Positions 7,269 through 15,296 of a DNA stretch of 64,000 bases are shown here, piece after piece (position 1 is the first letter of the stretch; each line of letters starts with the position of its first letter). The DNA comes from Saccharopolyspora erythraea NRRL 2338 (GTDB lineage: Bacteria; Actinomycetota; Actinomycetes; Mycobacteriales; Pseudonocardiaceae): positions 7,429,584-7,493,583 of the forward strand of contig NC_009142.1 in NCBI RefSeq assembly GCF_000062885.1, read 5' to 3'. Position numbers and translations under genes: made by a program. The notes under the pieces were generated by a model. That model saw only the letters and a list, made by a program, of their open reading frames with translations. It ran no database searches and was not told the origin of the DNA.

Positions 7269-8939
7269 TCAGGCGCTCACGCGCCTGAACCACACCGCCA
7301 GCAGCTCCACGGCCATCACCGCGGCGAACGTGAGCAGCAGGACGGTGGTCACCACTCCGAACTCCAGCACGCGCGAGGCGTTGAGCAGGTAGTAGCCGAT
7401 GCCGCCCGCGCCGACCAGGCCGAGCAGCGTTGCCGACCGGATGTTCGTGTCGAGCTGGTACAGCACGTGGGACACGAACGCCGGTGCGGCCTGCGGGAGG
7501 GTCGCCGCGAAGAAGACCTGCGTGCGGCTCGCGCCGGTGGCGCGCAGCGCCCGCTCCAGACCGCGGTCGACCTCCTCCAGCGAGTCGGCGACGAGCTTGC
7601 CGAGCAGCCCGACCGATCCGACGCCCAGCGCGAGGGCACCCGCCACCGGGCCGAGGCCGGTGATCACCACGAACACGATCGCCAGCACCAGTTCCGGCAC
7701 GCCCCGCACCAGCAGCACGACGCCGCGGAAGAACCGCGCCACTCCGGGGTTCGGCGCGACGTTGGCCGCGGCGAGCGCCCCGACGGGCAGAGACAGCACC
7801 GCGCCGATCAGCGTGGCCGCCAGCGCGATCTGCACGGTGACCAGCAGTTCCGACAGAAGCTCGGGGAGGATGCCACCGGTTTCGGGTGGCCAGAACAGCG
7901 CGATGGTCGGGCCGAACTCGGTGACGCCCCGGGCCAGCTGCTCGAACGAGAGCTCCGCTCCCCACACCGACGCGGCGACGACCAGCGCGGTGAGCAGCCA
8001 GTAGCCGGTCCGCCGCAGCCGCGCGAGGTCCCAGGGCCGGCTGATCCGCGGGCCCGTGGGACCCGGGCCCGGTCGGCGGCGCAGCCGCGCGAGGAGCCCG
8101 CGGTGTTCCTCACGCGGCCCGAGCAGTGCGCCGCGGATCGCGCCGGAGACGATCTCCACCGCCACGCAGAGCGCGAACACCACCGACGCCAGCGCGATGC
8201 CCCGCTGGTAGTCCAGGGTTCGCAGGGCGTCGGCGATCGCCTGCCCGAGTCCGCCGACGCCGACGAAGCCGAGCACGACCGACACCCGCAGGTTGATGTC
8301 GAGACGGTGCAGCGAGGTCGCGACGAAGGACGGCAGCACCTGCGGCAGCACACCGCTCACGAGCTGCTGCGCGCGCGAGCCGCCCGCGGCGCGGATCGCG
8401 GTGCGCGGTCCCTCGTCGATCTGCTCGACCGCGTCGGCGTAGAGCTTGCCGATCATGCCGACCGAGTGCAGGCCCATCGCCAGCACGCCGGTGAGTCCGC
8501 CGAAGCCGAAGACGCGGAAGAACACGATCGCGAGCACCACGTCGGGGACCGCGCGGGCCAGCACGATCAACGCCCGGCCGCCGTAGCGGGTGGCCGGTCC
8601 GAGCGCGGTGTTGCCAGCCGCGAGCACCGCGACCGGAACGCTGATCAGCGAGGCGAGCAGCGTCGCGCAGACAACGACGGCAAGCGTCTGCCCGCACAGC
8701 GCGAGCAGTTCGCCGACCGGCGGGAAGTCCAGCGGGAAGGTCCGGGCCGCGAAGTCCGCGGCGTTGGCGACGCCGTCCACCAGGGTCGCGACGTTGAGCC
8801 GCAGGTCGGTGAACGCCCAGATGGCGGCCGCCAGCAGCGCCATGGCGGTCAGCGCCGGCGCGGTGCCTTCCGCCCTCGGCCGCGCGAGCGTGCGCGGCGC
8901 GGCACGCCCGGCGCGGACCGGCTGCGCCGTGGTGGTCAT
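7269..8939 (-). CDS. phnE: Phosphonate ABC transporter permease, two fused PhnE domains
   Basis: A protein of 556 residues, twice the usual PhnE length of about 270. The first permease domain spans about residues 30-270 and the second about 300-556. Each has the EAA-type cytoplasmic loop region (VDQ/E-type LYADAVEQIDEGPRTAIRAA and LVADSLEEVDRGLERALRAT) and the GxGGxG end block (GVGGLGQAI and GAGGIGYYL). The fusion gives both halves of the membrane channel from one gene. The ATG at 8939 overlaps the phnC stop (ATGA), so translation is probably coupled. It is the last gene of the operon. Confidence 0.94.
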   Translation of the reverse strand: MTTTAQPVRAGRAAPRTLARPRAEGTAPALTAMALLAAAIWAFTDLRLNVATLVDGVANAADFAARTFPLDFPPVGELLALCGQTLAVVVCATLLASLISVPVAVLAAGNTALGPATRYGGRALIVLARAVPDVVLAIVFFRVFGFGGLTGVLAMGLHSVGMIGKLYADAVEQIDEGPRTAIRAAGGSRAQQLVSGVLPQVLPSFVATSLHRLDINLRVSVVLGFVGVGGLGQAIADALRTLDYQRGIALASVVFALCVAVEIVSGAIRGALLGPREEHRGLLARLRRRPGPGPTGPRISRPWDLARLRRTGYWLLTALVVAASVWGAELSFEQLARGVTEFGPTIALFWPPETGGILPELLSELLVTVQIALAATLIGAVLSLPVGALAAANVAPNPGVARFFRGVVLLVRGVPELVLAIVFVVITGLGPVAGALALGVGSVGLLGKLVADSLEEVDRGLERALRATGASRTQVFFAATLPQAAPAFVSHVLYQLDTNIRSATLLGLVGAGGIGYYLLNASRVLEFGVVTTVLLLTFAAVMAVELLAVWFRRVSA

Positions 8940-9724
8940 GAGACCGCCACCGGCGCGAGCTCGGTGCCGACCTTGGAGTAGATCGACATGGCTTCGTCCC
9001 GGCTGAGCCCGTGCACCGGGGTGTCGAGCACGACCCGTCCGGAGCGCAGCCCGACGATGCGGTGTCCCCAGCTCAGCGCCAGGTCGACCTGGTGCAGGCT
9101 GCACACCACGGTCAGGCCGTCCTCCTCGGCGATCTCGGCGATCAGGCTCATCACCTGAGCCGCCGAGTCCGGGTCGAGCGAGGCGACGGGCTCGTCGGCG
9201 AGCAGGATCTCGGGCTTCTGCAGCAGTGCCCGCGCGACGGCGACCCGCTGCTGCTGCCCGCCGGACAGGGTGTCCGCCCGTTGCAGGGCCTGGTCGCCGA
9301 GCCCGACGCGCTCCAGCCGTTCCAGCGCGGCGTGGCGGATGCGCTTGGGGTAGCTCAGCAGGCCGAGGCGCGGTCCGCGCAGCGTGCCCAGCGCGCCGGT
9401 GCAGACGTTCTCCAGCACGGTCAGCGAGCCGACGAGATGGAACTGCTGGAACACGAACCCGACGCGGCGCCGCAGCGCGCGCAGTCCCCCGCCGCCCAGC
9501 CTGCCGACGTCCTCGCCGAGCACCGCGACGTTGCCGGAGGTGGGGCGTTGCAGTCCGTCGACGTGGCGCAGCAGCGTCGACTTGCCCGAGCCCGACAGGC
9601 CGAGCAGCACCAGCACCTCGCCGCGGGCGACCTCGATCGAGACGTCGTCGAGCGCCCGGACCCCGCCGTCGAAGGTCTTGCCGACCCGGTCGAATGCGAT
9701 CACGCGGTCTCCGGTCACTGGCAC
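8936..9724 (-). CDS. phnC: Phosphonate ABC transporter ATP-binding protein
   Basis: The 262-residue ATPase of the phosphonate importer. Walker A is GLSGSGKST near residue 42, the Q-loop region FVFQQFHLVGSL follows, the signature is LSGGQQQRVAVARAL and Walker B is ILLADEPVASLDP. The first part (VGKTFDGGVRALDDVSIEV) is typical of PhnC. GTG 9724 is chosen because GAGGGA lies six nt upstream; a second GTG at 9718 overlaps the phnD stop. It powers import together with the fused PhnE and the PhnD binding protein. Confidence 0.95.
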   Translation of the reverse strand: MPVTGDRVIAFDRVGKTFDGGVRALDDVSIEVARGEVLVLLGLSGSGKSTLLRHVDGLQRPTSGNVAVLGEDVGRLGGGGLRALRRRVGFVFQQFHLVGSLTVLENVCTGALGTLRGPRLGLLSYPKRIRHAALERLERVGLGDQALQRADTLSGGQQQRVAVARALLQKPEILLADEPVASLDPDSAAQVMSLIAEIAEEDGLTVVCSLHQVDLALSWGHRIVGLRSGRVVLDTPVHGLSRDEAMSIYSKVGTELAPVAVS

Positions 9725-10641
9725 TGCTTGTCCCTCGTCACGTCGCAGACCTCGCGGATGCCGTTGTAGAAGGCGTCGTCGACCGGGGCGTAGCCCCAGC
9801 CGCCGATGTCGCCGAGCTTGCAGTCGCCCTGGCAGAAGCCGTTGGCCCGCAGGTAGTCGGAGTTGGCCTTCTCCCGCAGCGCCGCGGTGACCTTCTCCCC
9901 GACCTGCGGGGCGAGCTCGTCGCTGACGGCCACCGGCGAGCCCGGCACGGTCTCCGAGCGCCAGATCGTGCGCAGTTCGCCCGGCTTGAGCTGGCCCTTC
10001 TCGACGAGCTGGGTGTCGACCGTGGCGTTCTGGGCGAACCCGGCGTCGCAGTCGCCCTTGGCCACCGCCAGCGCGGCCGAGTCGTGGCCGCCGGAGTAGA
10101 TCGGCTGGATGTCGGTGTCCGTGTTGATCCCGGCCTTCAGCAGGCCGGCCTTCGGGTACAGGTAGCCCGAGGTGGAGGTGGGGTCGACGAAGCAGACCTT
10201 CTTGCCGCGCAGGTCGGCGAGGCCGTTGATGCCGGAGTCCGGGCGGGTGATGCCGTAGGAGAGGTAGCCGGGCGCCTCGCCCTTGGCTTCAACCTGACCG
10301 GAGACGGCGGTGGCCGCCACGCCCTTGTTCTTGGCCAGCACGTAGGAGAACGGCCCGTACTGCGCGATGTCGATCTTCCCGGCGCGCTGGCCCTCGATGA
10401 CGGCCGCGTAGTCGGTCGCCTGCTGGAAGCGCACGGTCTTGCCGGTCTCCTTGGCGAGCATGTCCAGCACCGGCTGGTAGCTCGCCTGGAGGCTGGTCGA
10501 CTCCTCGGAGGGGATGGAGGCGAAGACGATCTCGTCGCCGCCGGAAGCGTTCTGGTCGGCGGCGCTGGGGCCGCAGGCGGAGAGCGTGAGCGCCACCGCG
10601 GCGAAGCCGGCGGCGGCACCGGCCAGTCTGCTGGTGCGCAT
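9715..10641 (-). CDS. phnD: Phosphonate ABC transporter substrate-binding lipoprotein
   Basis: A lipoprotein of 308 residues. Start ATG 10641 follows AGGAGG with 9-nt spacing; an ATG at 10662 has no such site. The signal peptide ends with lipobox LSAC (cysteine near residue 23). The mature protein is a PhnD-type periplasmic-binding fold: EIVFASIPSEESTSLQASYQ, FQQATDYAAVIEGQRAGKID and a central LADLRGKKVCFVDPTSTSGY, which contacts the phosphonate group in known structures. It should capture aminoethylphosphonate-like compounds outside the membrane. The precise ligand is not predictable. Confidence 0.94.
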   Translation of the reverse strand: MRTSRLAGAAAGFAAVALTLSACGPSAADQNASGGDEIVFASIPSEESTSLQASYQPVLDMLAKETGKTVRFQQATDYAAVIEGQRAGKIDIAQYGPFSYVLAKNKGVAATAVSGQVEAKGEAPGYLSYGITRPDSGINGLADLRGKKVCFVDPTSTSGYLYPKAGLLKAGINTDTDIQPIYSGGHDSAALAVAKGDCDAGFAQNATVDTQLVEKGQLKPGELRTIWRSETVPGSPVAVSDELAPQVGEKVTAALREKANSDYLRANGFCQGDCKLGDIGGWGYAPVDDAFYNGIREVCDVTRDKQCQ

Positions 10642-10671
10642 GGCTGGGAACCTCCTGGACATTTTCAGTCC

Positions 10672-11340
10672 TCAGTGGACTCGGACGATGGCGGGCAGGT
10701 CGCGGACGGAGTCGATGACGTGGGTGGCACCGGCCTCGGTGAGCTCGGCGGTGCCGTGGGCGCCGGTGAGCACCCCGGCGACGACCGACGCGCCGGCGCG
10801 CAGTCCCGATCCGACGTCGTAGGCGGTGTCCCCGACGACGGCGACGTGGCGGACGTCGTCGACGCCCAGCCGCAGCAGGGCGGTGAGCACCATGTCGGGG
10901 TAGGGCCGGCCGCGGCCGGCCTGCGCGGGGGTGAGGGTGAGGTCGGCCAGGCCGTCCCAGCCCAGCGCGTCGATGATCTGGCGTTGCGTGACCTCGGAGA
11001 ACCCGGTGGTCAGCGCGACCTTCACGCCCGCGTCTCGGAGCCGCCGGATGGTCTCGGCCGCGCCGTCGATCTCGGTGCACTCACCGACCCGCCTGCCGTA
11101 GGCGCGCTCGAAAGCCTCGTTCGCCTGCCGCGCGCGGGTTTCGTCGCCGTCGAGCAGCGTGCGGAACACCGAGATCTTCGACTCGCCCATGGTGCGGCGG
11201 ACGTGGTCGAGCATGCCGGGGAACGCGGGATCGGACTCGGCGACGCCGACCTCGGCGATCGCGTCGGTGAAGGCGGCCTCCACCAGGCCGCCGTCGGCGA
11301 CGGTGGTCCCGGCCATGTCCATGACGACGAGCTCGATCAT
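10672..11340 (-). CDS. Phosphonatase-like HAD hydrolase (PhnX-like, TIGR03351 type)
   Basis: A hydrolase of 222 residues. The N-terminal MIELVVMDMAGTTV has the phosphonatase form of the HAD nucleophile motif (D8-M-A10 rather than DxD). The cap region RTMGESKISVFRTL places K55 where phosphonatase has its Schiff-base lysine. HAD motifs VALTTGFSE, GRGRPYPDM and VAVVGDTAYDVGSG follow. Family knowledge predicts cleavage of phosphonoacetaldehyde, or a close relative, to acetaldehyde and phosphate in the cytosol. Its start overlaps the stop of the upstream oxidase (ATGA), and such pairs recur in genomes. Confidence 0.9.
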   Translation of the reverse strand: MIELVVMDMAGTTVADGGLVEAAFTDAIAEVGVAESDPAFPGMLDHVRRTMGESKISVFRTLLDGDETRARQANEAFERAYGRRVGECTEIDGAAETIRRLRDAGVKVALTTGFSEVTQRQIIDALGWDGLADLTLTPAQAGRGRPYPDMVLTALLRLGVDDVRHVAVVGDTAYDVGSGLRAGASVVAGVLTGAHGTAELTEAGATHVIDSVRDLPAIVRVH

Positions 11341-12452
11341 CAGTGCTCCTCGATCTCGCGCAGCGTGTCCTCGGCGATGGCCGGGGAACCGGTCATCCCG
11401 CGCCCGCCGGGGCCGGTGACCAGCCAGATCCCGGGCCGGACCTGCTCGCGGTGCACGACCTGCGACTTGTCGGCGGTCTGGGCGTAGACGCCCGCCCAGC
11501 GGCGGGTGACACGCGGCAGCGGTCGGCCGAGCAGCTCCTCGGCGCGGCGCACCAGGTGGTCGTAGGGCTCCTCCCGCACGTCGAAGGGGAACGGCTCGGC
11601 GTAGTCGTGGGTGTCGCCGATGGTCAGCCCGCCGTCGAGGCGCTGCACCATCAGCAGCTGCATGCCGTTGTCGGCGGCGACGGGCGGCTGCGGCTCGGCG
11701 CGGTTCAGCTCGTCCAGCGCGGCGCCCCGGTAGGCGGGGTAGTAGCGCAGGCTGTCGCCGTCGGCGATCGAGGTCGCCAGCTCCTCGCCGAGCGGGTCGG
11801 TCTGCATCATCTGCAGCCGCACTCGGCGCACGGGCAGTTCGGGCCGCAGCTCGCGGACCAGGCCGCCGAGGGCGGCGCCGGTGCACAGCACGACAACGTC
11901 GGCCTCGTGGCGCTGGGCGGTGTCGTCGCGGACCCAGCCCTCGCCCGCGTCGCGGACCTCGCGACCGGGCAGCCACGTGTAGCGGCCGGTGGCGGCGAGG
12001 TGGGCGCGCAACGCGGGCAGCGCCAAGCGGGACTCCACGGCGCCGTCGCGCTCGCACCACAGCGCGGCCCGGAAGTCGCCGCGCAGCACCGGGTTCAGGG
12101 CCTTGGCCTCGGCGGCTTCGACCAGCTTCGTGCCGCGTTCGGCGAGGTCGGTCATGCCTTCGGCGACCGCGATCTCGGCGTCGGTGCGCAACAGGGTCAG
12201 CGACCCGTTGGGCCGGAAGCCGACACCGGGCACGTCGGCGCCGATGCGCTCCCAGGCTTGGCGGGCGCGCAGGGCCAGCTCCAGGTCGGGGCCGGGTTCG
12301 CGGCCGCTGACCCACACCAGGCCGAAGTTGCGGACCGAGGCGCCGCGCGCCTCCGGCTCGCGCTCCAGGTGCACCACGTGATGGCCGTTCTCCAGGGCGC
12401 GCAGCGCGTGCATGGTTCCCAGCACGCCGCCGCCCACGATCAGTACTCGCAC
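11340..12452 (-). CDS. FAD-dependent amine oxidase, TIGR03364 type
   Basis: A protein of about 370 residues. The Rossmann start VRVLIVGGGVLGTMHALRAL carries the FAD GxGxxG motif, and GIWLVTGPGGRGMTGSP near the end closes the FAD site as in glycine/sarcosine oxidases (DAO family). The pairing with a phosphonatase-like hydrolase is the hallmark of TIGR03364. Relatives oxidise 2-aminoethylphosphonate or its N-methyl form to phosphonoacetaldehyde, replacing the PhnW transaminase. The start is uncertain: GTG 12452 begins the conserved fold, and three more in-frame GTGs extend to 12473. It is the first gene of the operon. Confidence 0.88.
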   Translation of the reverse strand: MRVLIVGGGVLGTMHALRALENGHHVVHLEREPEARGASVRNFGLVWVSGREPGPDLELALRARQAWERIGADVPGVGFRPNGSLTLLRTDAEIAVAEGMTDLAERGTKLVEAAEAKALNPVLRGDFRAALWCERDGAVESRLALPALRAHLAATGRYTWLPGREVRDAGEGWVRDDTAQRHEADVVVLCTGAALGGLVRELRPELPVRRVRLQMMQTDPLGEELATSIADGDSLRYYPAYRGAALDELNRAEPQPPVAADNGMQLLMVQRLDGGLTIGDTHDYAEPFPFDVREEPYDHLVRRAEELLGRPLPRVTRRWAGVYAQTADKSQVVHREQVRPGIWLVTGPGGRGMTGSPAIAEDTLREIEEH

Positions 12453-12522
12453 GGGACACACCGTCACGGCCACGGGCGAATTGGCCGTGGTGGCGGTACG
12501 AACGCGAAGTGAACACCGAGCG

Positions 12523-12537
12523 ACGGTCTAGATCAGT
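12523..12537. promoter_or_regulatory. DasR/HutC-type operator upstream of the phosphonate operon
   Basis: GGTCTAGATCAGT (12525-12537) matches 12 of 13 positions of the right part of the dre-type site ACTGGTCTAGACCAGT. On the minus strand it reads ACTGATCTAGACC. GntR/HutC regulators (DasR, NagR, PhnF) bind sites of this kind. It lies about 52-73 nt upstream of the first gene of the phosphonate operon, and a HutC-type regulator gene lies 0.8 kb away. Confidence 0.6.
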
Positions 12538-12702
12538 TATCTCACCGTTATTTTCTGCGGCTCATCCCGCCGCGAACTTCCCGTAGGAACCACCACAACC
12601 GCCCATGACCAGGCAAACTGTCGGATGCCGTCGATCGGAGAGCCCGTGACAAGCGCGGCACCGTCCACAGCGAACGGCTCGCCGAATCCAGGAGGACTTC
12701 TC

Positions 12703-13266
12703 GTGGCCACTTTCAAGCTCCAGCTCCAGGTCACCGCCGACGGTTACATGGCGGGCCCGAACGGCGAGATGGACTGGATGACGCTGCCGTGGACCGACGA
12801 CATGAACTCCTACGTCGACGCGCTGACCGAACCGGTCGACCGCATCGTGCTGGGCCGCAAGCTCGCCGAGGGGTTCATCCCGGCGTGGGCGTCCCGGCCC
12901 GAGGGCGAGACGCAGGAGACGATCGACTGGATGAACGGCACGCCCAAGGTGGTGATCTCGGACAGTCTCACCGAGTCGCCCTGGGACGGCGCCGTCGTCG
13001 CGGGCGGCGACCTCGCCGAGATCGTCGAGCGGCTGAAGGCCGAGCCCGGCGGGGACCTGATCACCTACGGCGGCGCGACGCTCGCTTCCGAGCTGATCGC
13101 CAGGGGCCTGCTCGACGAGCTGCACCTCTTCGTCAACCCCACCGCCATCGGAACCGGTCTGCCCGTGTTTCCCAACACCGGTGCCTACCAGCGGTTCCGG
13201 CTCGTCACGGCGCGGCCGTTCGACTGCGGGATCACCGCGATGCACTACGAGCCGGAGCGGTCCTGA
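12703..13266 (+). CDS. Dihydrofolate reductase family protein (RibD C-terminal fold)
   Basis: A protein of 187 residues. GTG 12703 follows AGGAGG by seven nt. It has the RibD_C/DHFR-like fold: LQLQVTADGYMAGPNGEMDW at the start, VDRIVLGRKLAEGF, and the NADPH-site block GGDLITYGGATLASELIARG followed by LVDELHLFVNP-type residues (LLDELHLFVNPTAIGTG). Members reduce pteridine-like or flavin precursors with NADPH, but most, including this one, have no proven substrate. It lies between the phosphonate operon and the GntR gene; a shared role is not indicated. Confidence 0.88.
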   Translation: MATFKLQLQVTADGYMAGPNGEMDWMTLPWTDDMNSYVDALTEPVDRIVLGRKLAEGFIPAWASRPEGETQETIDWMNGTPKVVISDSLTESPWDGAVVAGGDLAEIVERLKAEPGGDLITYGGATLASELIARGLLDELHLFVNPTAIGTGLPVFPNTGAYQRFRLVTARPFDCGITAMHYEPERS

Positions 13267-13310
13267 CGCGGGCGGCTCACCGGGACACGGGAGTCACGGG
13301 CACACGCGGT

Positions 13311-14075
13311 TCACTGGCGGAGGCGGGTCACGAAGCTGAAGCGGTCGCCGCGGAAAAGCGACCGGACCCGCTCGATCGGCGTCCCGTCCGGCTCCCACGA
13401 CACCCGGTGCAGCAGGATCATCGGCGTCGCCGGGTTGGTGCCGATCAGCAGCGCCTCCCGGGGCGTGGCCAGCACCGTCTCGATGCGTTCCTCGGCCTCG
13501 CCGAACACCACGCCCAGCTCCCGCTGCAGGAACGCGTACAGCGAGCCGTCGGCGTCGAAGTCTTCGAGCAGCCGCGGGAACCGGTGCCTCGGCAGGTAGC
13601 TCGACTCCAGCCCGACGCGTTCGCCGCCCGCCAGCAGCACCCGTTCCAGGTAAATCACCTCGCCGCCGGGCTCGACCCCGAGATCGGCGGCGAGCTGCGG
13701 GTCGGCGGACAGCACCTCGGCGCTGATCACGGTCCGGCCGGGCTCGAGGCCCTGCGTGCGGATGCCCTCGGTGTAGCTGACCAGCGCCAGCGGTTGCAGC
13801 AGCTTCGGGGGCGCGACGACGGTCCGGCTGCCCTGCCTGCGCAGCAGCCTGCCTTCGAGCACCAGCTCGCCGACCGCCTGGCGCAGCGTCACCCGCGACA
13901 CGCCGTAGCGCTCGGCCAGCTCGCGCTCGGCGGGCAGGCAGGCCCCTTCGCCGATCTCCTCGATCAGCACGAGCAGCTCGGTCTTGACCGCGTAGTAGCG
14001 CGGGATGCGGCCATGCTCCGGGACACCGGCCCGGATCGGTTCGCCTGCGCGGTGCGGCGGGATGTCGTTTCGCAC
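13311..14075 (-). CDS. GntR family regulator, HutC subfamily (UTRA domain)
   Basis: A regulator of about 254 residues. The winged helix lies near residues 30-95 (LPAERELAERYGVSRVTLRQ, then AVGELVLEGRLLRRQGSRT). The UTRA ligand domain follows (about 100-250), with YLERVLLAGGERVGLESSYL, typical of HutC/DasR/PhnF. GTG 14075 is favoured: a TAGGCT -10-like hexamer lies about 11 nt upstream, so the transcript may have almost no leader. A GTG at 14117 would overlap the next gene. A dre-type site before the phosphonate operon makes that operon a likely target. Confidence 0.88.
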   Translation of the reverse strand: MRNDIPPHRAGEPIRAGVPEHGRIPRYYAVKTELLVLIEEIGEGACLPAERELAERYGVSRVTLRQAVGELVLEGRLLRRQGSRTVVAPPKLLQPLALVSYTEGIRTQGLEPGRTVISAEVLSADPQLAADLGVEPGGEVIYLERVLLAGGERVGLESSYLPRHRFPRLLEDFDADGSLYAFLQRELGVVFGEAEERIETVLATPREALLIGTNPATPMILLHRVSWEPDGTPIERVRSLFRGDRFSFVTRLRQ

Positions 14076-14103
14076 GGGTCCGCAGCCTAGAGCGCGACCG
14101 CGC

Positions 14104-14394
14104 TCAGAACGGCCCACGCGTGATCGTCATCGCCACCACGACGATCACCACACCCAGCCCGCCGTAGAGCAGGATGTCGATCGCCCGGCTGCGGATCGCC
14201 AGCAGTCCCGCCTGCTCGTTGGTGAGCAGCGCGCGCAGCACCGCCGCCAGCACCAGCGCGACGCCGATCAGCACCGAGCCCTGCCGCCAGTGCTGCATCG
14301 CGATGCGCAGGAACCCGATCAGGGCGACCAGCACCACCGCGGCGAAGGGGAAGTGCACCGACGCCCTGCTCTTCCCGCCGAACCCACCGGTCAT
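14104..14394 (-). CDS. DUF3017 membrane protein
   Basis: A protein of 96 residues with three probable membrane helices (FAAVVLVALIGFLRIA, VLIGVALVLAAVLRALL and ILLYGGLGVVIVVVAMTI). It is DUF3017, an actinobacterial family that is almost always encoded just downstream of folD, as here (44 nt). GAGGAGG precedes the ATG at 14394. The role is unknown. A GAGCGCG/CGCGCTC hairpin at its stop codon probably ends the folD transcript. Confidence 0.85.
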   Translation of the reverse strand: MTGGFGGKSRASVHFPFAAVVLVALIGFLRIAMQHWRQGSVLIGVALVLAAVLRALLTNEQAGLLAIRSRAIDILLYGGLGVVIVVVAMTITRGPF

Positions 14395-14438
14395 GGCGTC
14401 CTCCTCGTTCCCGAGCTCCCGACGGTCGCGGCGCCGCT

Positions 14439-15290
14439 TCAGCTCGCCGCGCGCTCGGCGGCTTCCACGACGTTGCTCAGCAGCATCGCGCGCGTCATCG
14501 GGCCGATGCCGCCCGGGTTCGGCGACAGGAACCCGGCCACCTCGGCGACGTCGGGGTGCACGTCCCCGGCCAGCCCGGAGTCGGTGCGGGTCACGCCCAC
14601 GTCGAGCACCGCGGCACCGGGGCGCACCATGTCGGCGGTGATCAGGTGCGGACGTCCGGCGGCGGCCACGACGATGTCGGCGCGGCGGACCTCCTCGGCC
14701 AGATCCTTGGTGCCGGTGTGGCAGAGGGTGACCGTGGCGTTCTCGCTGCGGCGGGTGAGCAGCAGGCCGATGGGGCGGCCGACGGTGATGCCGCGGCCGA
14801 CGACGGCGACGCGGGCGCCCGCCAGCGGCACGTCGTAGCGGCGCAGCAGCTCGATGATCCCGCGCGGCGTGCACGGCAGCGGCGCCTGCTCACCGAGGAC
14901 CAGGCGGCCGAGGCTGATCGGGTGCAGGCCGTCGGCGTCCTTCTCCGGCGCGATGCGCTCGAGCAGCGGCCCGGCGTCGAGCTGCTCGGGCAGCGGAAGC
15001 TGGATGATGTAGCCGTGGCAGGCCGGGTCGGCGTTGAGCTCGTCCACGACGGCCTCGACGTCGGACTGGGAGGCGTCGGCGGGCAGCTCCTTGCGGATGG
15101 AGTTGATGCCGACCTTCGCGCAGTCGTTGTGCTTGGCCCGGACGTAGGAGTGCGAGGCGGGGTCGTCCCCGACCAGCACCGTCGCCAGGCCCGGGGTCCG
15201 GCCCTGCTCGGCGAGGCGTGCGACCCGGGGTCGCAGCTCCTCGAAGATGGTGTTCTTGGTGGCCTTGCCGTCGAGAATCGTCGCGCTCAC
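14439..15290 (-). CDS. folD: Bifunctional methylenetetrahydrofolate dehydrogenase / cyclohydrolase
   Basis: A 283-residue cytosolic enzyme that interconverts 5,10-methylene-, 5,10-methenyl- and 10-formyl-tetrahydrofolate with NADP+, supplying formyl groups to purN and purH further along this window. The catalytic Y-x3-K is in [17 protein letters not shown] (about residues 48-64). The DG motif appears as [15 protein letters not shown], and the NADP site is [16 protein letters not shown]. The C-terminus has the [15 protein letters not shown] signature. Length is standard. It is followed by DUF3017. Confidence 0.97.
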   Translation of the reverse strand: MSATILDGKATKNTIFEELRPRVARLAEQGRTPGLATVLVGDDPASHSYVRAKHNDCAKVGINSIRKELPADASQSDVEAVVDELNADPACHGYIIQLPLPEQLDAGPLLERIAPEKDADGLHPISLGRLVLGEQAPLPCTPRGIIELLRRYDVPLAGARVAVVGRGITVGRPIGLLLTRRSENATVTLCHTGTKDLAEEVRRADIVVAAAGRPHLITADMVRPGAAVLDVGVTRTDSGLAGDVHPDVAEVAGFLSPNPGGIGPMTRAMLLSNVVEAAERAAS

Positions 15291-15296
15291 GGCTGC

